Positions 6,937 to 14,770 of a stretch of 16,921 bases of DNA are shown piece by piece. This DNA is from Draconibacterium sp. (GTDB lineage: Bacteria; Bacteroidota; Bacteroidia; Bacteroidales; Prolixibacteraceae). The stretch covers positions 1 through 16,921 of the forward strand of contig JALUZN010000502.1 of the NCBI GenBank assembly GCA_027011835.1, written 5' to 3'. A model generated the notes under the pieces. It was not told the origin of the DNA and ran no database searches. It was given only the letters and a program-made list of their open reading frames with translations. Within the stretch, counting starts at the first letter, position 1, and every line of letters starts with the position of its first letter. The position numbers and the translations under genes are program-made.

Positions 6937-8391
6937 ATGAGAGTTGTTGTTTTAGGAGCAGGTATTTCAGGACATACCGCCGCCTCTTTTCTTAAGAAAA
7001 AACTGGGGAAAAAGCACGATGTTATTGTGGTTTCTCCAAGTCAGTACTACCAGTGGGTACCCTCGAATATTTGGATTGGAGTTGGCAAAATGACCCCCGA
7101 TCAGATTCGGTTTAAACTAAAAAAAGTTTACGACCGCTGGGGGATTATTTTCAAACAGGCAAAAGCAACAGCTATTTATCCTGAAGGCGATACTGCAACT
7201 TCGAGCGGTTATGTTGAAATTAGTTACACTGCTGCCGACAAAATGGGCGAAACTGAAAAAGTTGAGTACGACTATTTGGTTAATGCCACCGGCCCGCAGT
7301 TAAAATTTGATGCTACCGAAGGATTGGGGCCCGGAAAAAATACCGTATCAATCTGCTCGTTCGACCATGCCACACATGCCTGGGAAGAGCTGCAAAAAAG
7401 CATTGAGCTAATGAAACAAGGAAAGAAACAACGGTTTCTGATTGGCACAGGCCATCCCGGAGCAACCTGCCAGGGTGCAGCTTTCGAATATACTCTTAAC
7501 ATTGCATTCGAACTGAAAAAACGAAAACTTTCAGATTTAGCTGAAATAACCTGGATTTCGAACGAGTATGAAGTGGGCGATTTTGGAATGGGTGGAGCGT
7601 TTGTTAAACGCGGCGGCTACATAACATCTACAAAAGTATTTACCGAATCGGTGTTTGCCGAAAACAACATTAAATGGATTAAGCGTGCAGGCGTTAAAAA
7701 AGTTGAGCCGGGTGTTGCTCACTACGAAACGCTGGATGGAGAAAATCATACACAAGAGTTCGATTTTGCCATGTTAATTCCCGCATTCTCCGGCCCCGAT
7801 ATTAAAGCATACAACAAGGCCGGCGAAGATATAACTTCGGTTCTTTTTGCACCCAATAAATTTATGAAAGTTGATGCCGACTACACGCCAAAACCTTTTG
7901 AGGAGTGGAGCATTAAAGACTGGCCCGAAACGTACCAAACTCCGGCATACGAAAATATTTATGCAACAGGAATTGCATTTGCGCCACCACATCCCATTTC
8001 GAAACCAATGAAAAGCGCCAATGGAACACCTATTTCTCCGGCTCCTCCGCGTACCGGAATGCCGTCGGGCGTTACCGGAAAAATTGTTGCACTTAATATT
8101 GCCCACGCCATTAAAACCGGCAAAATGGTTCATAAACACACAGCAAGTATGGGTAAAATGGGAGCTGCCTGCATTGTGTCGGTAGGTTACAGCATGACCA
8201 AAGGGTTGGGTGCAACAATGACCGTTTCGCCCATTGTTCCCGACTGGGAAAAATATCCTGAATGGGGAAGAAACATAAATTCCACAGTTGGAGAGATTGG
8301 TCTTTCAGGCCACTGGATAAAACTATTTCTGCACTACATGTTTCTGCACAAAGCCAAAGGCTATCCCTTCTGGTGGTTGGTACCCGAATAG
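6937..8391 (+). CDS. sqr: Sulfide:quinone oxidoreductase-like FAD flavoprotein, 484 aa
   Basis: A two-dinucleotide-binding-domain flavoprotein of the sulfide:quinone oxidoreductase family, which oxidises sulfide to sulfane sulfur/polysulfide and passes electrons to quinone at the membrane. The N-terminal Rossmann motif GAGISGHTAA (7-16) binds FAD; a second lies around 169-190. All three cysteines known from classical SQRs appear: Cys140 in SICSFDHA, Cys178 in GATCQGAAFEY, and Cys412 in AACIVSVG; the last two would be the redox pair. The block RTGMPSGVTGKIVALNIAHAI (372-392) is typical of SQR. The C-terminus (459-484, HWIKLFLHYMFLHKAKGYPFWWL) is aromatic and amphipathic, fitting monotopic membrane attachment. 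It is longer than the usual 400-430 residues, as in the long SQR classes; my guess is type III, unconfirmed. Alternatives are sulfide dehydrogenase (FccB) or a related quinone reductase. Confidence 0.85.
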   Translation: MRVVVLGAGISGHTAASFLKKKLGKKHDVIVVSPSQYYQWVPSNIWIGVGKMTPDQIRFKLKKVYDRWGIIFKQAKATAIYPEGDTATSSGYVEISYTAADKMGETEKVEYDYLVNATGPQLKFDATEGLGPGKNTVSICSFDHATHAWEELQKSIELMKQGKKQRFLIGTGHPGATCQGAAFEYTLNIAFELKKRKLSDLAEITWISNEYEVGDFGMGGAFVKRGGYITSTKVFTESVFAENNIKWIKRAGVKKVEPGVAHYETLDGENHTQEFDFAMLIPAFSGPDIKAYNKAGEDITSVLFAPNKFMKVDADYTPKPFEEWSIKDWPETYQTPAYENIYATGIAFAPPHPISKPMKSANGTPISPAPPRTGMPSGVTGKIVALNIAHAIKTGKMVHKHTASMGKMGAACIVSVGYSMTKGLGATMTVSPIVPDWEKYPEWGRNINSTVGEIGLSGHWIKLFLHYMFLHKAKGYPFWWLVPE

Positions 8392-8401
8392 TTTATTTAT
8401 G

Positions 8402-8429
8402 TTGAATTTTGAATGTTGAATATTGAATA
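8402..8429 (+). repeat. Tandem heptamer TTGAATN, four copies
   Basis: Four back-to-back units, TTGAATT, TTGAATG, TTGAATA, TTGAATA, fill most of the gap between the sqr stop and the small downstream ORF. A change in copy number by slippage would alter spacing between the two genes but no coding frame. Confidence 0.7.
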
Positions 8430-8444
8430 TTAAAAAATAATAAA

Positions 8445-8603
8445 ATGGAAAATAAAAAATACAATGCAAATAAAGATGAGTTTTATCCGCCTATTCCAAC
8501 CGGTTGGACAAAATTTTTCAGAACATGTTTTATCTATCAAATTTATAAATTCTTTAAATTGAACTTAAAAATAATGTTGATTGTAGTAAAAGGGCACTCG
8601 TAA
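8445..8603 (+). CDS. Small ORF downstream of sqr, 52 aa, unknown
   Basis: An ATG at 8445 opens a 52-residue frame ending with TAA at 8603, 53 bases after sqr on the same strand and 19 bases before the shared terminator. The product begins MENKKYNANKDEFYPPIPTG: a charged polar head, a Pro-rich turn, then WTKFFRTCFIYQIYKFF and LNLKIMLIVVKGHS. This second half is aromatic, hydrophobic and basic, the profile of an amphipathic or membrane-embedded helix (about 21-49). Composition, position inside the sqr transcript and lack of any other gene there make it plausibly real. It may be a membrane partner or anchor of the SQR-like enzyme. I do not recognise a named family and assign no function. Confidence 0.6.
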   Translation: MENKKYNANKDEFYPPIPTGWTKFFRTCFIYQIYKFFKLNLKIMLIVVKGHS

Positions 8604-8622
8604 AAATTACGATGCTAATTTT

Positions 8623-8659
8623 AAAAAAACCGTTCCCTGTTTAAAGGAACGGTTTTTTT
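8623..8659. terminator. Bidirectional intrinsic terminator, perfect 14-bp stem
   Basis: AAAAAAACCGTTCC (8623-8636) and GGAACGGTTTTTTT (8646-8659) are perfect reverse complements around a 9-base loop. Read on either strand, a GC core is followed by seven T. It sits between the plus-strand sqr unit and the minus-strand GH95 gene, whose stop lies 2 bases away, and can end both transcripts. Confidence 0.92.
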
Positions 8660-8661
8660 AT

Positions 8662-10980
8662 TTATCCCAATGCTCCGTTTAACACTTTTGTTTCGCCTGC
8701 CTTTAAATCGAGCTTCGTTTTATTCTTCCCATATATAATTTCACACGGGTTTCCGTTTAGCGATTTAATTCGCATTGTGGTTAATTTGCCATCTTTCCAG
8801 TCAATATCAATTTCAAAACCACCCCGTGCACGTAACCCCTTAATACTTCCGCTTTCCCATTCGGTGGGAAGTGCAGGTAATATTTGTAATACTCCGTTAT
8901 GACTTTGCATCAACATCTCTGCAATTCCTGCTGTTGCACCAAAATTACCGTCAATTTGGAATGGCGGATGATTATCGAACAAATTCGGATGAGTTGATTT
9001 TCGAAAAAGTGCCTGAATATTTTTATACGATTCTTCGCCGTCTTTTAAACGTGCATAAAAATTTATAATCCATGCACGACTCCAACCTGTGTGGCCACCA
9101 CCATGAGACAATCTGGCTTCGAGCGACTTACGTGAGGCATTCATCCATTTCGGATCGTTGGGGTTTGTAAACTCCTCGCCCGGATAAAGTGCATATAAAT
9201 GCGACATGTGCCTGTGTCCCGGCTCAACCTCCTTAAATTCTTCCGACCATTCCAAAACACGGCCATCGGAACCAATTTGTGAAGGAGTTAAATTGGAAAG
9301 CATCGTTTTCAGTGTGTCAGCAAAACTTTTATCGACCCCTAAAATGGCCGATGCTTTTATTGTATTTGTAAACAGTTCGCGAATAATTTCGTGATCCATT
9401 GCCGGCCCCATACAAACAGCTGCCCGCTTTCCATCGCCATACGAGAAGCGATTTTCGGGCGACATACTCGGTCCCGAGACCAACAATCCTGTTTTTGGAT
9501 TCTCAACTAAAAAATCGACAAAAAAGAGTGCGGCATTTTTTAAAACCGGGTAAGCATGTTCTTTTAAAAATTGTTTATCGCCCGAGTAGTCGTAATTCTC
9601 CCAGAAATGGTCAGTACACCAGGCAAAACCCATTGGCCACATTCCGTAACCTGTATTTCCAATCGCATCGGTATATTGCCAAATATCGGTAGTGTGATGA
9701 GCTACAACTCCACGACACCCGTAAGTCTCTTTTGCAGTAATTGCCCCGCGTTTTTGCAAACCTTCAACAAATTTAAAAAACGGTTCTTCACATTCTGCCA
9801 AATTTGTAACCAACGCCGGCCAGTAGTTCATTTGAATATTAATATTAATATGGTAGTCGGCATTCCAAGGTGGGCTTAACGACGGGTCCCAAATTCCCTG
9901 TAAATTGGCGGGTAAATCGCCAGGGCGCGACGAACTGATTAACAGATAGCGTCCGAACTGAAAATAGAGCTCGGTAAAATGCGAATCGGCAGCACCGTTT
10001 TTAATCCGCTGCAACCTTTTATCGGTGGGTAAATTCAAGGTGTCGTTTCCATTCAAAACAAAATCGACCCTGTTAAACAGGTTTTGATAATCTGAAATAT
10101 GGTCTGATTTTAACTTCTTATAAGGAGTTTTGCCTGCCTTTGTAATATCGGCCTCTGCAGACTGTATTTCATCTTTTCCCCAAAAATTTGTTCTTCCCGA
10201 AATAAAAATCTCAACCTCGTCGGCATTTTTAACCAATATGGTTGAATCGGTTGTAGCAACTTTCCCCCCAACAGGTTTTACCGAAACCACCGAGGCAAAT
10301 TTTGTTCCGTTACCATTAAATGCCGCAAATCCCGACATAATAATTTGAGTACCGTTTACCGAAATATGCTCAGCATCGCCCGGTCTGTCGATTGAAGTGG
10401 AAAAACTTAGTTTTCCCTTTTTCGAAGCTGTTAATTTTAATCCAATAATCTGGTCGGGTGCCGACGAAAATATTTCGCGTTTGTATTTTACTCCTCCCGA
10501 TTCGAACTCGGTTGTGGCAACTGCAGTACGTAAATCGAGACTTCGTTTGTAGTTCGAGATTTTTTCTAACCCGGCAAATCGCAAATGCAAATCGCCAAGC
10601 GTTTGGTAAGTGTGTGCCCCCGTCCTCAAACGCGTTCCCATTATTTTTTCCTGTGCCAACCGGTCGCCTTCGGCATACTTTCCTTCAAACAATAGCTCAC
10701 GAACGTTATCGATATTTTTTAACGCTTCCTGATTTGCACGCTTTACAGGCGCTCCTGTCCAAACCGACTCTTCATTTAGTTGAATTCGTTCGCTTTCAAC
10801 ACCACCAAAAACCATTGCTCCCAAACGTCCATTTCCTATGGGAAGTGCCTCGTCCCATTTATTGGCAGGTGCATTGTACCATAATTTCAACTCGCGTGGC
10901 CCATTCTCAGGAGAATAACACGATTGAAAAAAAACTGCGAAAATAATTACAACGAGAAATGATTGTTTCATTCTGATCAT
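8662..10980 (-). CDS. GH95 alpha-L-fucosidase-type glycoside hydrolase, lipoprotein, 772 aa
   Basis: A glycoside hydrolase family 95 enzyme, expected to remove terminal alpha-1,2-linked L-fucose (or alpha-L-galactose) from glycans with inversion. A hydrophobic signal (4-20) ends in the lipobox FQSC with Cys21, so the mature protein is a lipoprotein anchored in the periplasm or outer membrane. The N-terminal beta domain begins with LWYNAPANKWDEALPIGNGR (33-52). The (alpha/alpha)6 barrel carries the active-site blocks HININIQMNYW (377-387; Asn379 and Asn381), SPENRF (507-512; Glu509 as general acid) and IDGNFG (676-681; Asp677). The histidine before the asparagines is, as I recall, a feature of fucosidases, but this is weak. 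In-frame ATGs at 10980 and 10971 are both possible starts. It is divergent from the DUF362 gene and near the sugar-related Gfo/Idh genes, with no SusC/D pair in view. Confidence 0.92.
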   Translation of the reverse strand: MIRMKQSFLVVIIFAVFFQSCYSPENGPRELKLWYNAPANKWDEALPIGNGRLGAMVFGGVESERIQLNEESVWTGAPVKRANQEALKNIDNVRELLFEGKYAEGDRLAQEKIMGTRLRTGAHTYQTLGDLHLRFAGLEKISNYKRSLDLRTAVATTEFESGGVKYKREIFSSAPDQIIGLKLTASKKGKLSFSTSIDRPGDAEHISVNGTQIIMSGFAAFNGNGTKFASVVSVKPVGGKVATTDSTILVKNADEVEIFISGRTNFWGKDEIQSAEADITKAGKTPYKKLKSDHISDYQNLFNRVDFVLNGNDTLNLPTDKRLQRIKNGAADSHFTELYFQFGRYLLISSSRPGDLPANLQGIWDPSLSPPWNADYHININIQMNYWPALVTNLAECEEPFFKFVEGLQKRGAITAKETYGCRGVVAHHTTDIWQYTDAIGNTGYGMWPMGFAWCTDHFWENYDYSGDKQFLKEHAYPVLKNAALFFVDFLVENPKTGLLVSGPSMSPENRFSYGDGKRAAVCMGPAMDHEIIRELFTNTIKASAILGVDKSFADTLKTMLSNLTPSQIGSDGRVLEWSEEFKEVEPGHRHMSHLYALYPGEEFTNPNDPKWMNASRKSLEARLSHGGGHTGWSRAWIINFYARLKDGEESYKNIQALFRKSTHPNLFDNHPPFQIDGNFGATAGIAEMLMQSHNGVLQILPALPTEWESGSIKGLRARGGFEIDIDWKDGKLTTMRIKSLNGNPCEIIYGKNKTKLDLKAGETKVLNGALG

Positions 10981-11279
10981 CTTTAAAAATTCATGATAAA
11001 ATTACTTAAATAAAAAACAAAGAAGTTGTCAATTCCCAGGAAAACAAAAAAAACAATAGGAATTATTTACTCAACCCAAATAATTTTTGGATTATTTGAG
11101 CATATGCTATTTTTCAAAACAACAAACACTTAATCGTACTAGCTGATTAAAAAAAAATCACAATCTGTTTTATTTAAATCACTGACAACCTGATAACTTG
11201 CCGGATTAATTTCTAAATAAATTTTTATATATTGTGGCAAAATCACAACAGATATTCGAGGTAATAAAATATTTACAAA
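10981..11279. promoter_or_regulatory. Divergent intergenic region with two palindromes (GH95 / DUF362)
   Basis: This 299-base stretch contains the start regions of both flanking genes and no open frame of note. Two operator-like inverted repeats are visible: CAAATAAT-6-ATTATTTG (11077-11098), perfect 8-bp arms, and TTAATC-9-GATTAA (11130-11150), perfect 6-bp arms. No convincing TAnnTTTG box was found for either gene. The palindromes could bind a dimeric regulator, for example the LacI-type protein at the right edge, but that link is a guess. Confidence 0.45.
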
Positions 11280-12200
11280 ATGAAAAGGCGGGAATTTATA
11301 CAAAAATCGATTGGAGTTACAGCAGGTGCCGGGGCGTTACTAACAACAGTTAGTTTTGCAAAAGCTTTTGGTGCCGAGAAACCGGCCACAGGGCCATACG
11401 ACCTAGTTGCCGTAAAAGGAGGAGAACCTGATGAAATGTTTAAGAAAGGAATTGCCGCGCTTGGCGGAATGGAGGCATTTGTAAAGCAGGGCGACGTGGT
11501 TGTTGTAAAACCAAATATTGGTTGGGATGCACCTCCCGAACGTGCTGCAAACACAAACCCAATATTGGTTAAAGCAATTGTTGAACACTGTTTTCTTGCA
11601 GGAGCCAAAAAAGTTTATGTTTTCGACAATACTTGCGACGAATGGACACGTTGCTACAAAAACAGCGGTATAGAAAAAGCGGTAAAAGATGCCGGTGGCG
11701 AAATAGTTTCGGGGAAAGAGAAAAAAATGTATAAAAACGTTACCATCGAAAAAGGCAAAAAACTTAAAACCGCTTCGGTACACGAATTGATACTTGACTC
11801 TGACGTGTTTATTAATGTACCGGTACTAAAAAATCACGGTGGAGCAACCATGTCGCTTACAATGAAAAATATGATGGGGATTGTCTGGGACAGAGGTTTT
11901 TGGCATAAAAACAATCTTCATCAGTGCATTGCCGATTTTGCATCGCACCAAAAACCCAACCTCAATATTATTGACGGATACAACGTAATGAAACGAAACG
12001 GACCCCGCGGTGTATCGGTTGACGATGTAGCAAATATGAAATACCAGATATTATCGACCGATATGGTTGCTGCCGATACTGCTGCAACAAAAATATTTGC
12101 TGTCGATACAAAAAAAGTAAAACATATTGCATATGCCGAGGAGCTTGGCGTTGGAACAACAGATTTAAAATCGTTAAACATTAAAAGGATTACAATTTAA
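11280..12200 (+). CDS. Tat-exported DUF362 domain protein, 306 aa
   Basis: A DUF362 family protein with an N-terminal twin-arginine signal (KRREFI, Arg3-Arg4, then a hydrophobic run to about 30), so it should be exported folded to the periplasm. The DUF362 body shows VVVVKPNIGWDAPPERAANT (73-92), an alternating strand-helix pattern, and the conserved LKNHGGATMSLTMKNMMG (183-200). Four cysteines (104, 119, 125, 216) are scattered and do not form a ferredoxin quartet, unlike DUF362 proteins that carry a 4Fe-4S domain. DUF362 has no established biochemical function known to me. The ferredoxin-rich NapHG-like gene follows by 37 bases on the same strand, which points to an electron-transfer partnership. 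The start follows the Tat motif directly; no better upstream start is seen. Confidence 0.88.
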   Translation: MKRREFIQKSIGVTAGAGALLTTVSFAKAFGAEKPATGPYDLVAVKGGEPDEMFKKGIAALGGMEAFVKQGDVVVVKPNIGWDAPPERAANTNPILVKAIVEHCFLAGAKKVYVFDNTCDEWTRCYKNSGIEKAVKDAGGEIVSGKEKKMYKNVTIEKGKKLKTASVHELILDSDVFINVPVLKNHGGATMSLTMKNMMGIVWDRGFWHKNNLHQCIADFASHQKPNLNIIDGYNVMKRNGPRGVSVDDVANMKYQILSTDMVAADTAATKIFAVDTKKVKHIAYAEELGVGTTDLKSLNIKRITI

Positions 12201-12237
12201 GTCAACTTTGCAGGAGTACTTTATTACTTAAGTTTTT

Positions 12238-13776
12238 ATGCAGAAATATTTTAAACGAGCACGAGTTGCTGTAGCTCTTCTATTTTTTATTGCCATCCTC
12301 ATCTCTTTTTTCGATGTTAAAGGAAATCTTCCTTCGGCATTTCAAAACTCAGCACTGTATCTTCAGTTTACCGCTTCAGTTTTAAAATTTATTACACCCG
12401 GCACAGCTCTTTCTATCGGATTTATTGTAGTTATTGCAATGACCCTTATTGGTGGACGTATCTATTGCTCAACAATTTGCCCTTTGGGAATTTTACAGGA
12501 TATTATAATATTTATAAGGCGCAAGTTTACAAAAAAACAACAATTGCGATTTAAAAAAGCGTTGAATGTTTTACGCTACTCAATTTTAATACTTACCTTA
12601 GTATCAATTACATTCAGCGGTGTTTTATTAATTAACTTACTCGATCCTTACGCAATTTTTGGCCGAATTGGTACACACGTTTTTCAACCGGCAGCATTAC
12701 TTATCAATAATTTTTTAGCTAGCTTTTCGTTTCTGAGCTTACCAACAATCGAATACAGCCCGTTTAGTTTGAGTGCATTTATTATTGCTTTGGCAATGCT
12801 GTTTATTATCGTTTGGTTCGCCGGAACAAGTGATCGGTTATTCTGTAATTCGATTTGTCCGGTTGGAACATTGCTCGGATTCTTATCAAAATTCTCGATT
12901 TTTAAAATTAAAATAGCACACTCTACTTGTACACAGTGTGGTAAATGCCAAACCGTTTGCAAAGCAAATTGTATCGATATAAAAAATATGGAGGTCGACG
13001 AAACAAGGTGTATCTCGTGTTTCAACTGTATTCCGGTTTGCGATTTATCGGGCATTAAATACAAACGATTAAAAACAGTGCCGGTAAAAACTCCCGACAA
13101 TAAAAAAGGATTGCAGCGCCGAATTCTGCTAACAGCAGTAACTTCATACGCTGCATCGAAAGCAATTCCTTTTAACACAAACGAGATTTCAGTTACCGAA
13201 GAAGACCTCTATTTCGATCGCGGTCCGGTAGCTCCTCCGGGGGCAAAAAGCATCGAGCATCTGAAAGAGCGTTGTATAAGCTGCCACCTTTGCGTTGCCG
13301 TGTGCCCCACAAAAGTTTTACAACCCTCTTTTTTAGAATATGGTTTTACCGGAATTAATATTCCGCAAATGGATTACAACTCCTATTTCTGTAATTTCGA
13401 TTGCCATAAATGCGGCGAAGTTTGCCCAACCGGTGCAATTATTACTTTACCTCAAGAAGAGAAGCACGTTACTCAAATTGGCAAAGTTCATTTTCAGGTT
13501 GAATTATGCATTGTCGAGTCGGAAGAAACATCGTGTGGTTCGTGCTCGGAGCACTGTCCCACACAAGCCGTAAAAATGGTTGATTATAACAACGACCTCA
13601 CGATTCCCAAAATAGACCCCAACATTTGCATCGGCTGCGGAGCGTGCGAATATGCCTGCCCCGTTACCGACCCGCACAAGGCAATTTATGTTGTTTCGAA
13701 CCCGGAACATTTAATTGCCGATAAACCCAAACAAGAAAAAATTGAATTTAACGACACTGAAGAGTTCCCGTTTTAA
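12238..13776 (+). CDS. NapH-NapG-like fusion, membrane polyferredoxin with six 4Fe-4S cysteine sets, 512 aa
   Basis: A quinol-to-periplasm type electron conduit judged by architecture. The N-terminal part (1-275) is NapH-like: four helices, two CxxxCP motifs (Cys77/Cys81 and Cys203/Cys207), and two cysteine quartets (Cys231/234/237 with 241 and 245; Cys258/261/264/268). At 294-311 a segment starting RRILLTAVTSYAASKAI looks like a twin-arginine leader kept inside the chain. It is followed by PPGAKSIEHLKERCISC, as in NapG. The C-terminal part has four more sets: Cys346/349/352/356, Cys385/389/392/396, Cys424/433/436/440 and Cys464/467/470/474. NapH and NapG are normally separate proteins passing electrons from menaquinol to periplasmic nitrate reductase; no napA, B or D is nearby. 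It forms a likely operon with the DUF362 gene and stops 9 bases from the convergent Gfo/Idh gene. Confidence 0.88.
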   Translation: MQKYFKRARVAVALLFFIAILISFFDVKGNLPSAFQNSALYLQFTASVLKFITPGTALSIGFIVVIAMTLIGGRIYCSTICPLGILQDIIIFIRRKFTKKQQLRFKKALNVLRYSILILTLVSITFSGVLLINLLDPYAIFGRIGTHVFQPAALLINNFLASFSFLSLPTIEYSPFSLSAFIIALAMLFIIVWFAGTSDRLFCNSICPVGTLLGFLSKFSIFKIKIAHSTCTQCGKCQTVCKANCIDIKNMEVDETRCISCFNCIPVCDLSGIKYKRLKTVPVKTPDNKKGLQRRILLTAVTSYAASKAIPFNTNEISVTEEDLYFDRGPVAPPGAKSIEHLKERCISCHLCVAVCPTKVLQPSFLEYGFTGINIPQMDYNSYFCNFDCHKCGEVCPTGAIITLPQEEKHVTQIGKVHFQVELCIVESEETSCGSCSEHCPTQAVKMVDYNNDLTIPKIDPNICIGCGACEYACPVTDPHKAIYVVSNPEHLIADKPKQEKIEFNDTEEFPF

Positions 13777-13785
13777 CACGACTTT

Positions 13786-14760
13786 TTAAAAATCAAGTTT
13801 CTCGTATTTCACCTCTGTCCAATTTTCGGTTTGAGCAGATTTTTCGAGTGCTTCGAGAACAGACACATTATTAAGAATACTTTGGTAAGTTCGTGGCAGT
13901 TTCCCTGTTCTGAACATCTCAATCATCGATGCATCATTCAGTGGTATTTCCGGTTCTTCAACTCTCGATTTCAATTCAACAAACTGTTTGTCCGTTTCAA
14001 CATAAGTTTGCCAGCCATACGCTTTTCGTTTAAAAATAAGGGTTGCAAACAGACCGCTCGAAAATTTCAAACTTGCATTTCCATACTGCCCATCACGATT
14101 TATTCTCACCTCCTCAACATCTTCGCCAAACATCTCTAACAATGGCTGAACAAGATGAACACCATAAAAAAACACTCCCCCATATTTCGAATCCAAATCA
14201 ACAGTACCGGTGCGAACAACTTGATTAATGTGTCCCATTTCGGCAAGCTGTGCTTTCATATCTAATGTGCCGGCACTGTGTGCAATCGAGCTGTACGAAG
14301 TAACCGGTGTTCCGGTTTTATGAGCCATTTCGAGAAACTCTTTTCCCTCGGCTGCCCGATAGCAAAATGGTTTATCGACAAACGTTGGAATTCCGGCTTT
14401 AACAAAAGGAGTGGCTGCAGGAAGATGATATTTTGCATGTCGATGGTCGACAATTAACGCATCGATTTTCCCCATCATTTCTGCCGGATCTTTTACCTGA
14501 ATCGGAATTCTTCCCTCTTTCATCGATCGTTTTGCAAAAGCATCGGTCTCTCCCCAAATATACTTTAGTTCAACACCCGGAAATTTCTTTTCAATATTAA
14601 ACACTTTTCCATAACCGCGAGAATGTGAATTCTCAGCTCCTATTATTCCGATGACAAGTTTTTTTTCTTCACCAAAACTATTTGCCAATACAGTTGGTGC
14701 AATTGCCGATACAGCAACTCCGGCGCCAACCGTTTTTATAAATTTTCTTCTATTATTCAT
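13786..14760 (-). CDS. Tat-exported Gfo/Idh/MocA family protein, 324 aa
   Basis: A Gfo/Idh/MocA-type oxidoreductase fold with a twin-arginine signal (NNRRKFIKTVG, Arg4-Arg5; hydrophobic to about 27). The Rossmann nucleotide loop is atypical, VIGIIGAENSHSRG (36-49), with Glu-Asn in place of the usual glycines. The usual EKP catalytic triplet reads Asp129-Lys130-Pro131 in TFVDKPFCY. A GVHLV stretch (200-204) takes the place of the family's GxHxxD, so the general-acid His202 remains but the Asp is missing. It is short for the family and lacks the extended C-terminus of its upstream neighbour. Exported members of this fold probably carry tightly bound NAD(P) and act on sugars, sometimes as glycosidases or epimerases. 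Substrate cannot be told. It lies 10 bases after the second Gfo/Idh gene, in one operon. Confidence 0.88.
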   Translation of the reverse strand: MNNRRKFIKTVGAGVAVSAIAPTVLANSFGEEKKLVIGIIGAENSHSRGYGKVFNIEKKFPGVELKYIWGETDAFAKRSMKEGRIPIQVKDPAEMMGKIDALIVDHRHAKYHLPAATPFVKAGIPTFVDKPFCYRAAEGKEFLEMAHKTGTPVTSYSSIAHSAGTLDMKAQLAEMGHINQVVRTGTVDLDSKYGGVFFYGVHLVQPLLEMFGEDVEEVRINRDGQYGNASLKFSSGLFATLIFKRKAYGWQTYVETDKQFVELKSRVEEPEIPLNDASMIEMFRTGKLPRTYQSILNNVSVLEALEKSAQTENWTEVKYEKLDF

Positions 14761-14770
14761 TCCTTTAAGA

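Noticed and set aside
10458..10946. 162-residue plus-strand frame inside the GH95 gene
   Set aside because: It is fully antisense to conserved GH95 coding sequence, with low-complexity composition typical of a shadow frame.
11273..11608. 111-residue minus-strand frame opposite the DUF362 start
   Set aside because: It is antisense to a well-supported gene, has shadow-type composition and no domain I recognise.
12238..13776. CcoG/RdxA-type cytochrome oxidase assembly ferredoxin
   Set aside because: The C-terminal half has four ferredoxin sets in NapG style and not the Ig-like domain of CcoG; no cco genes are near.
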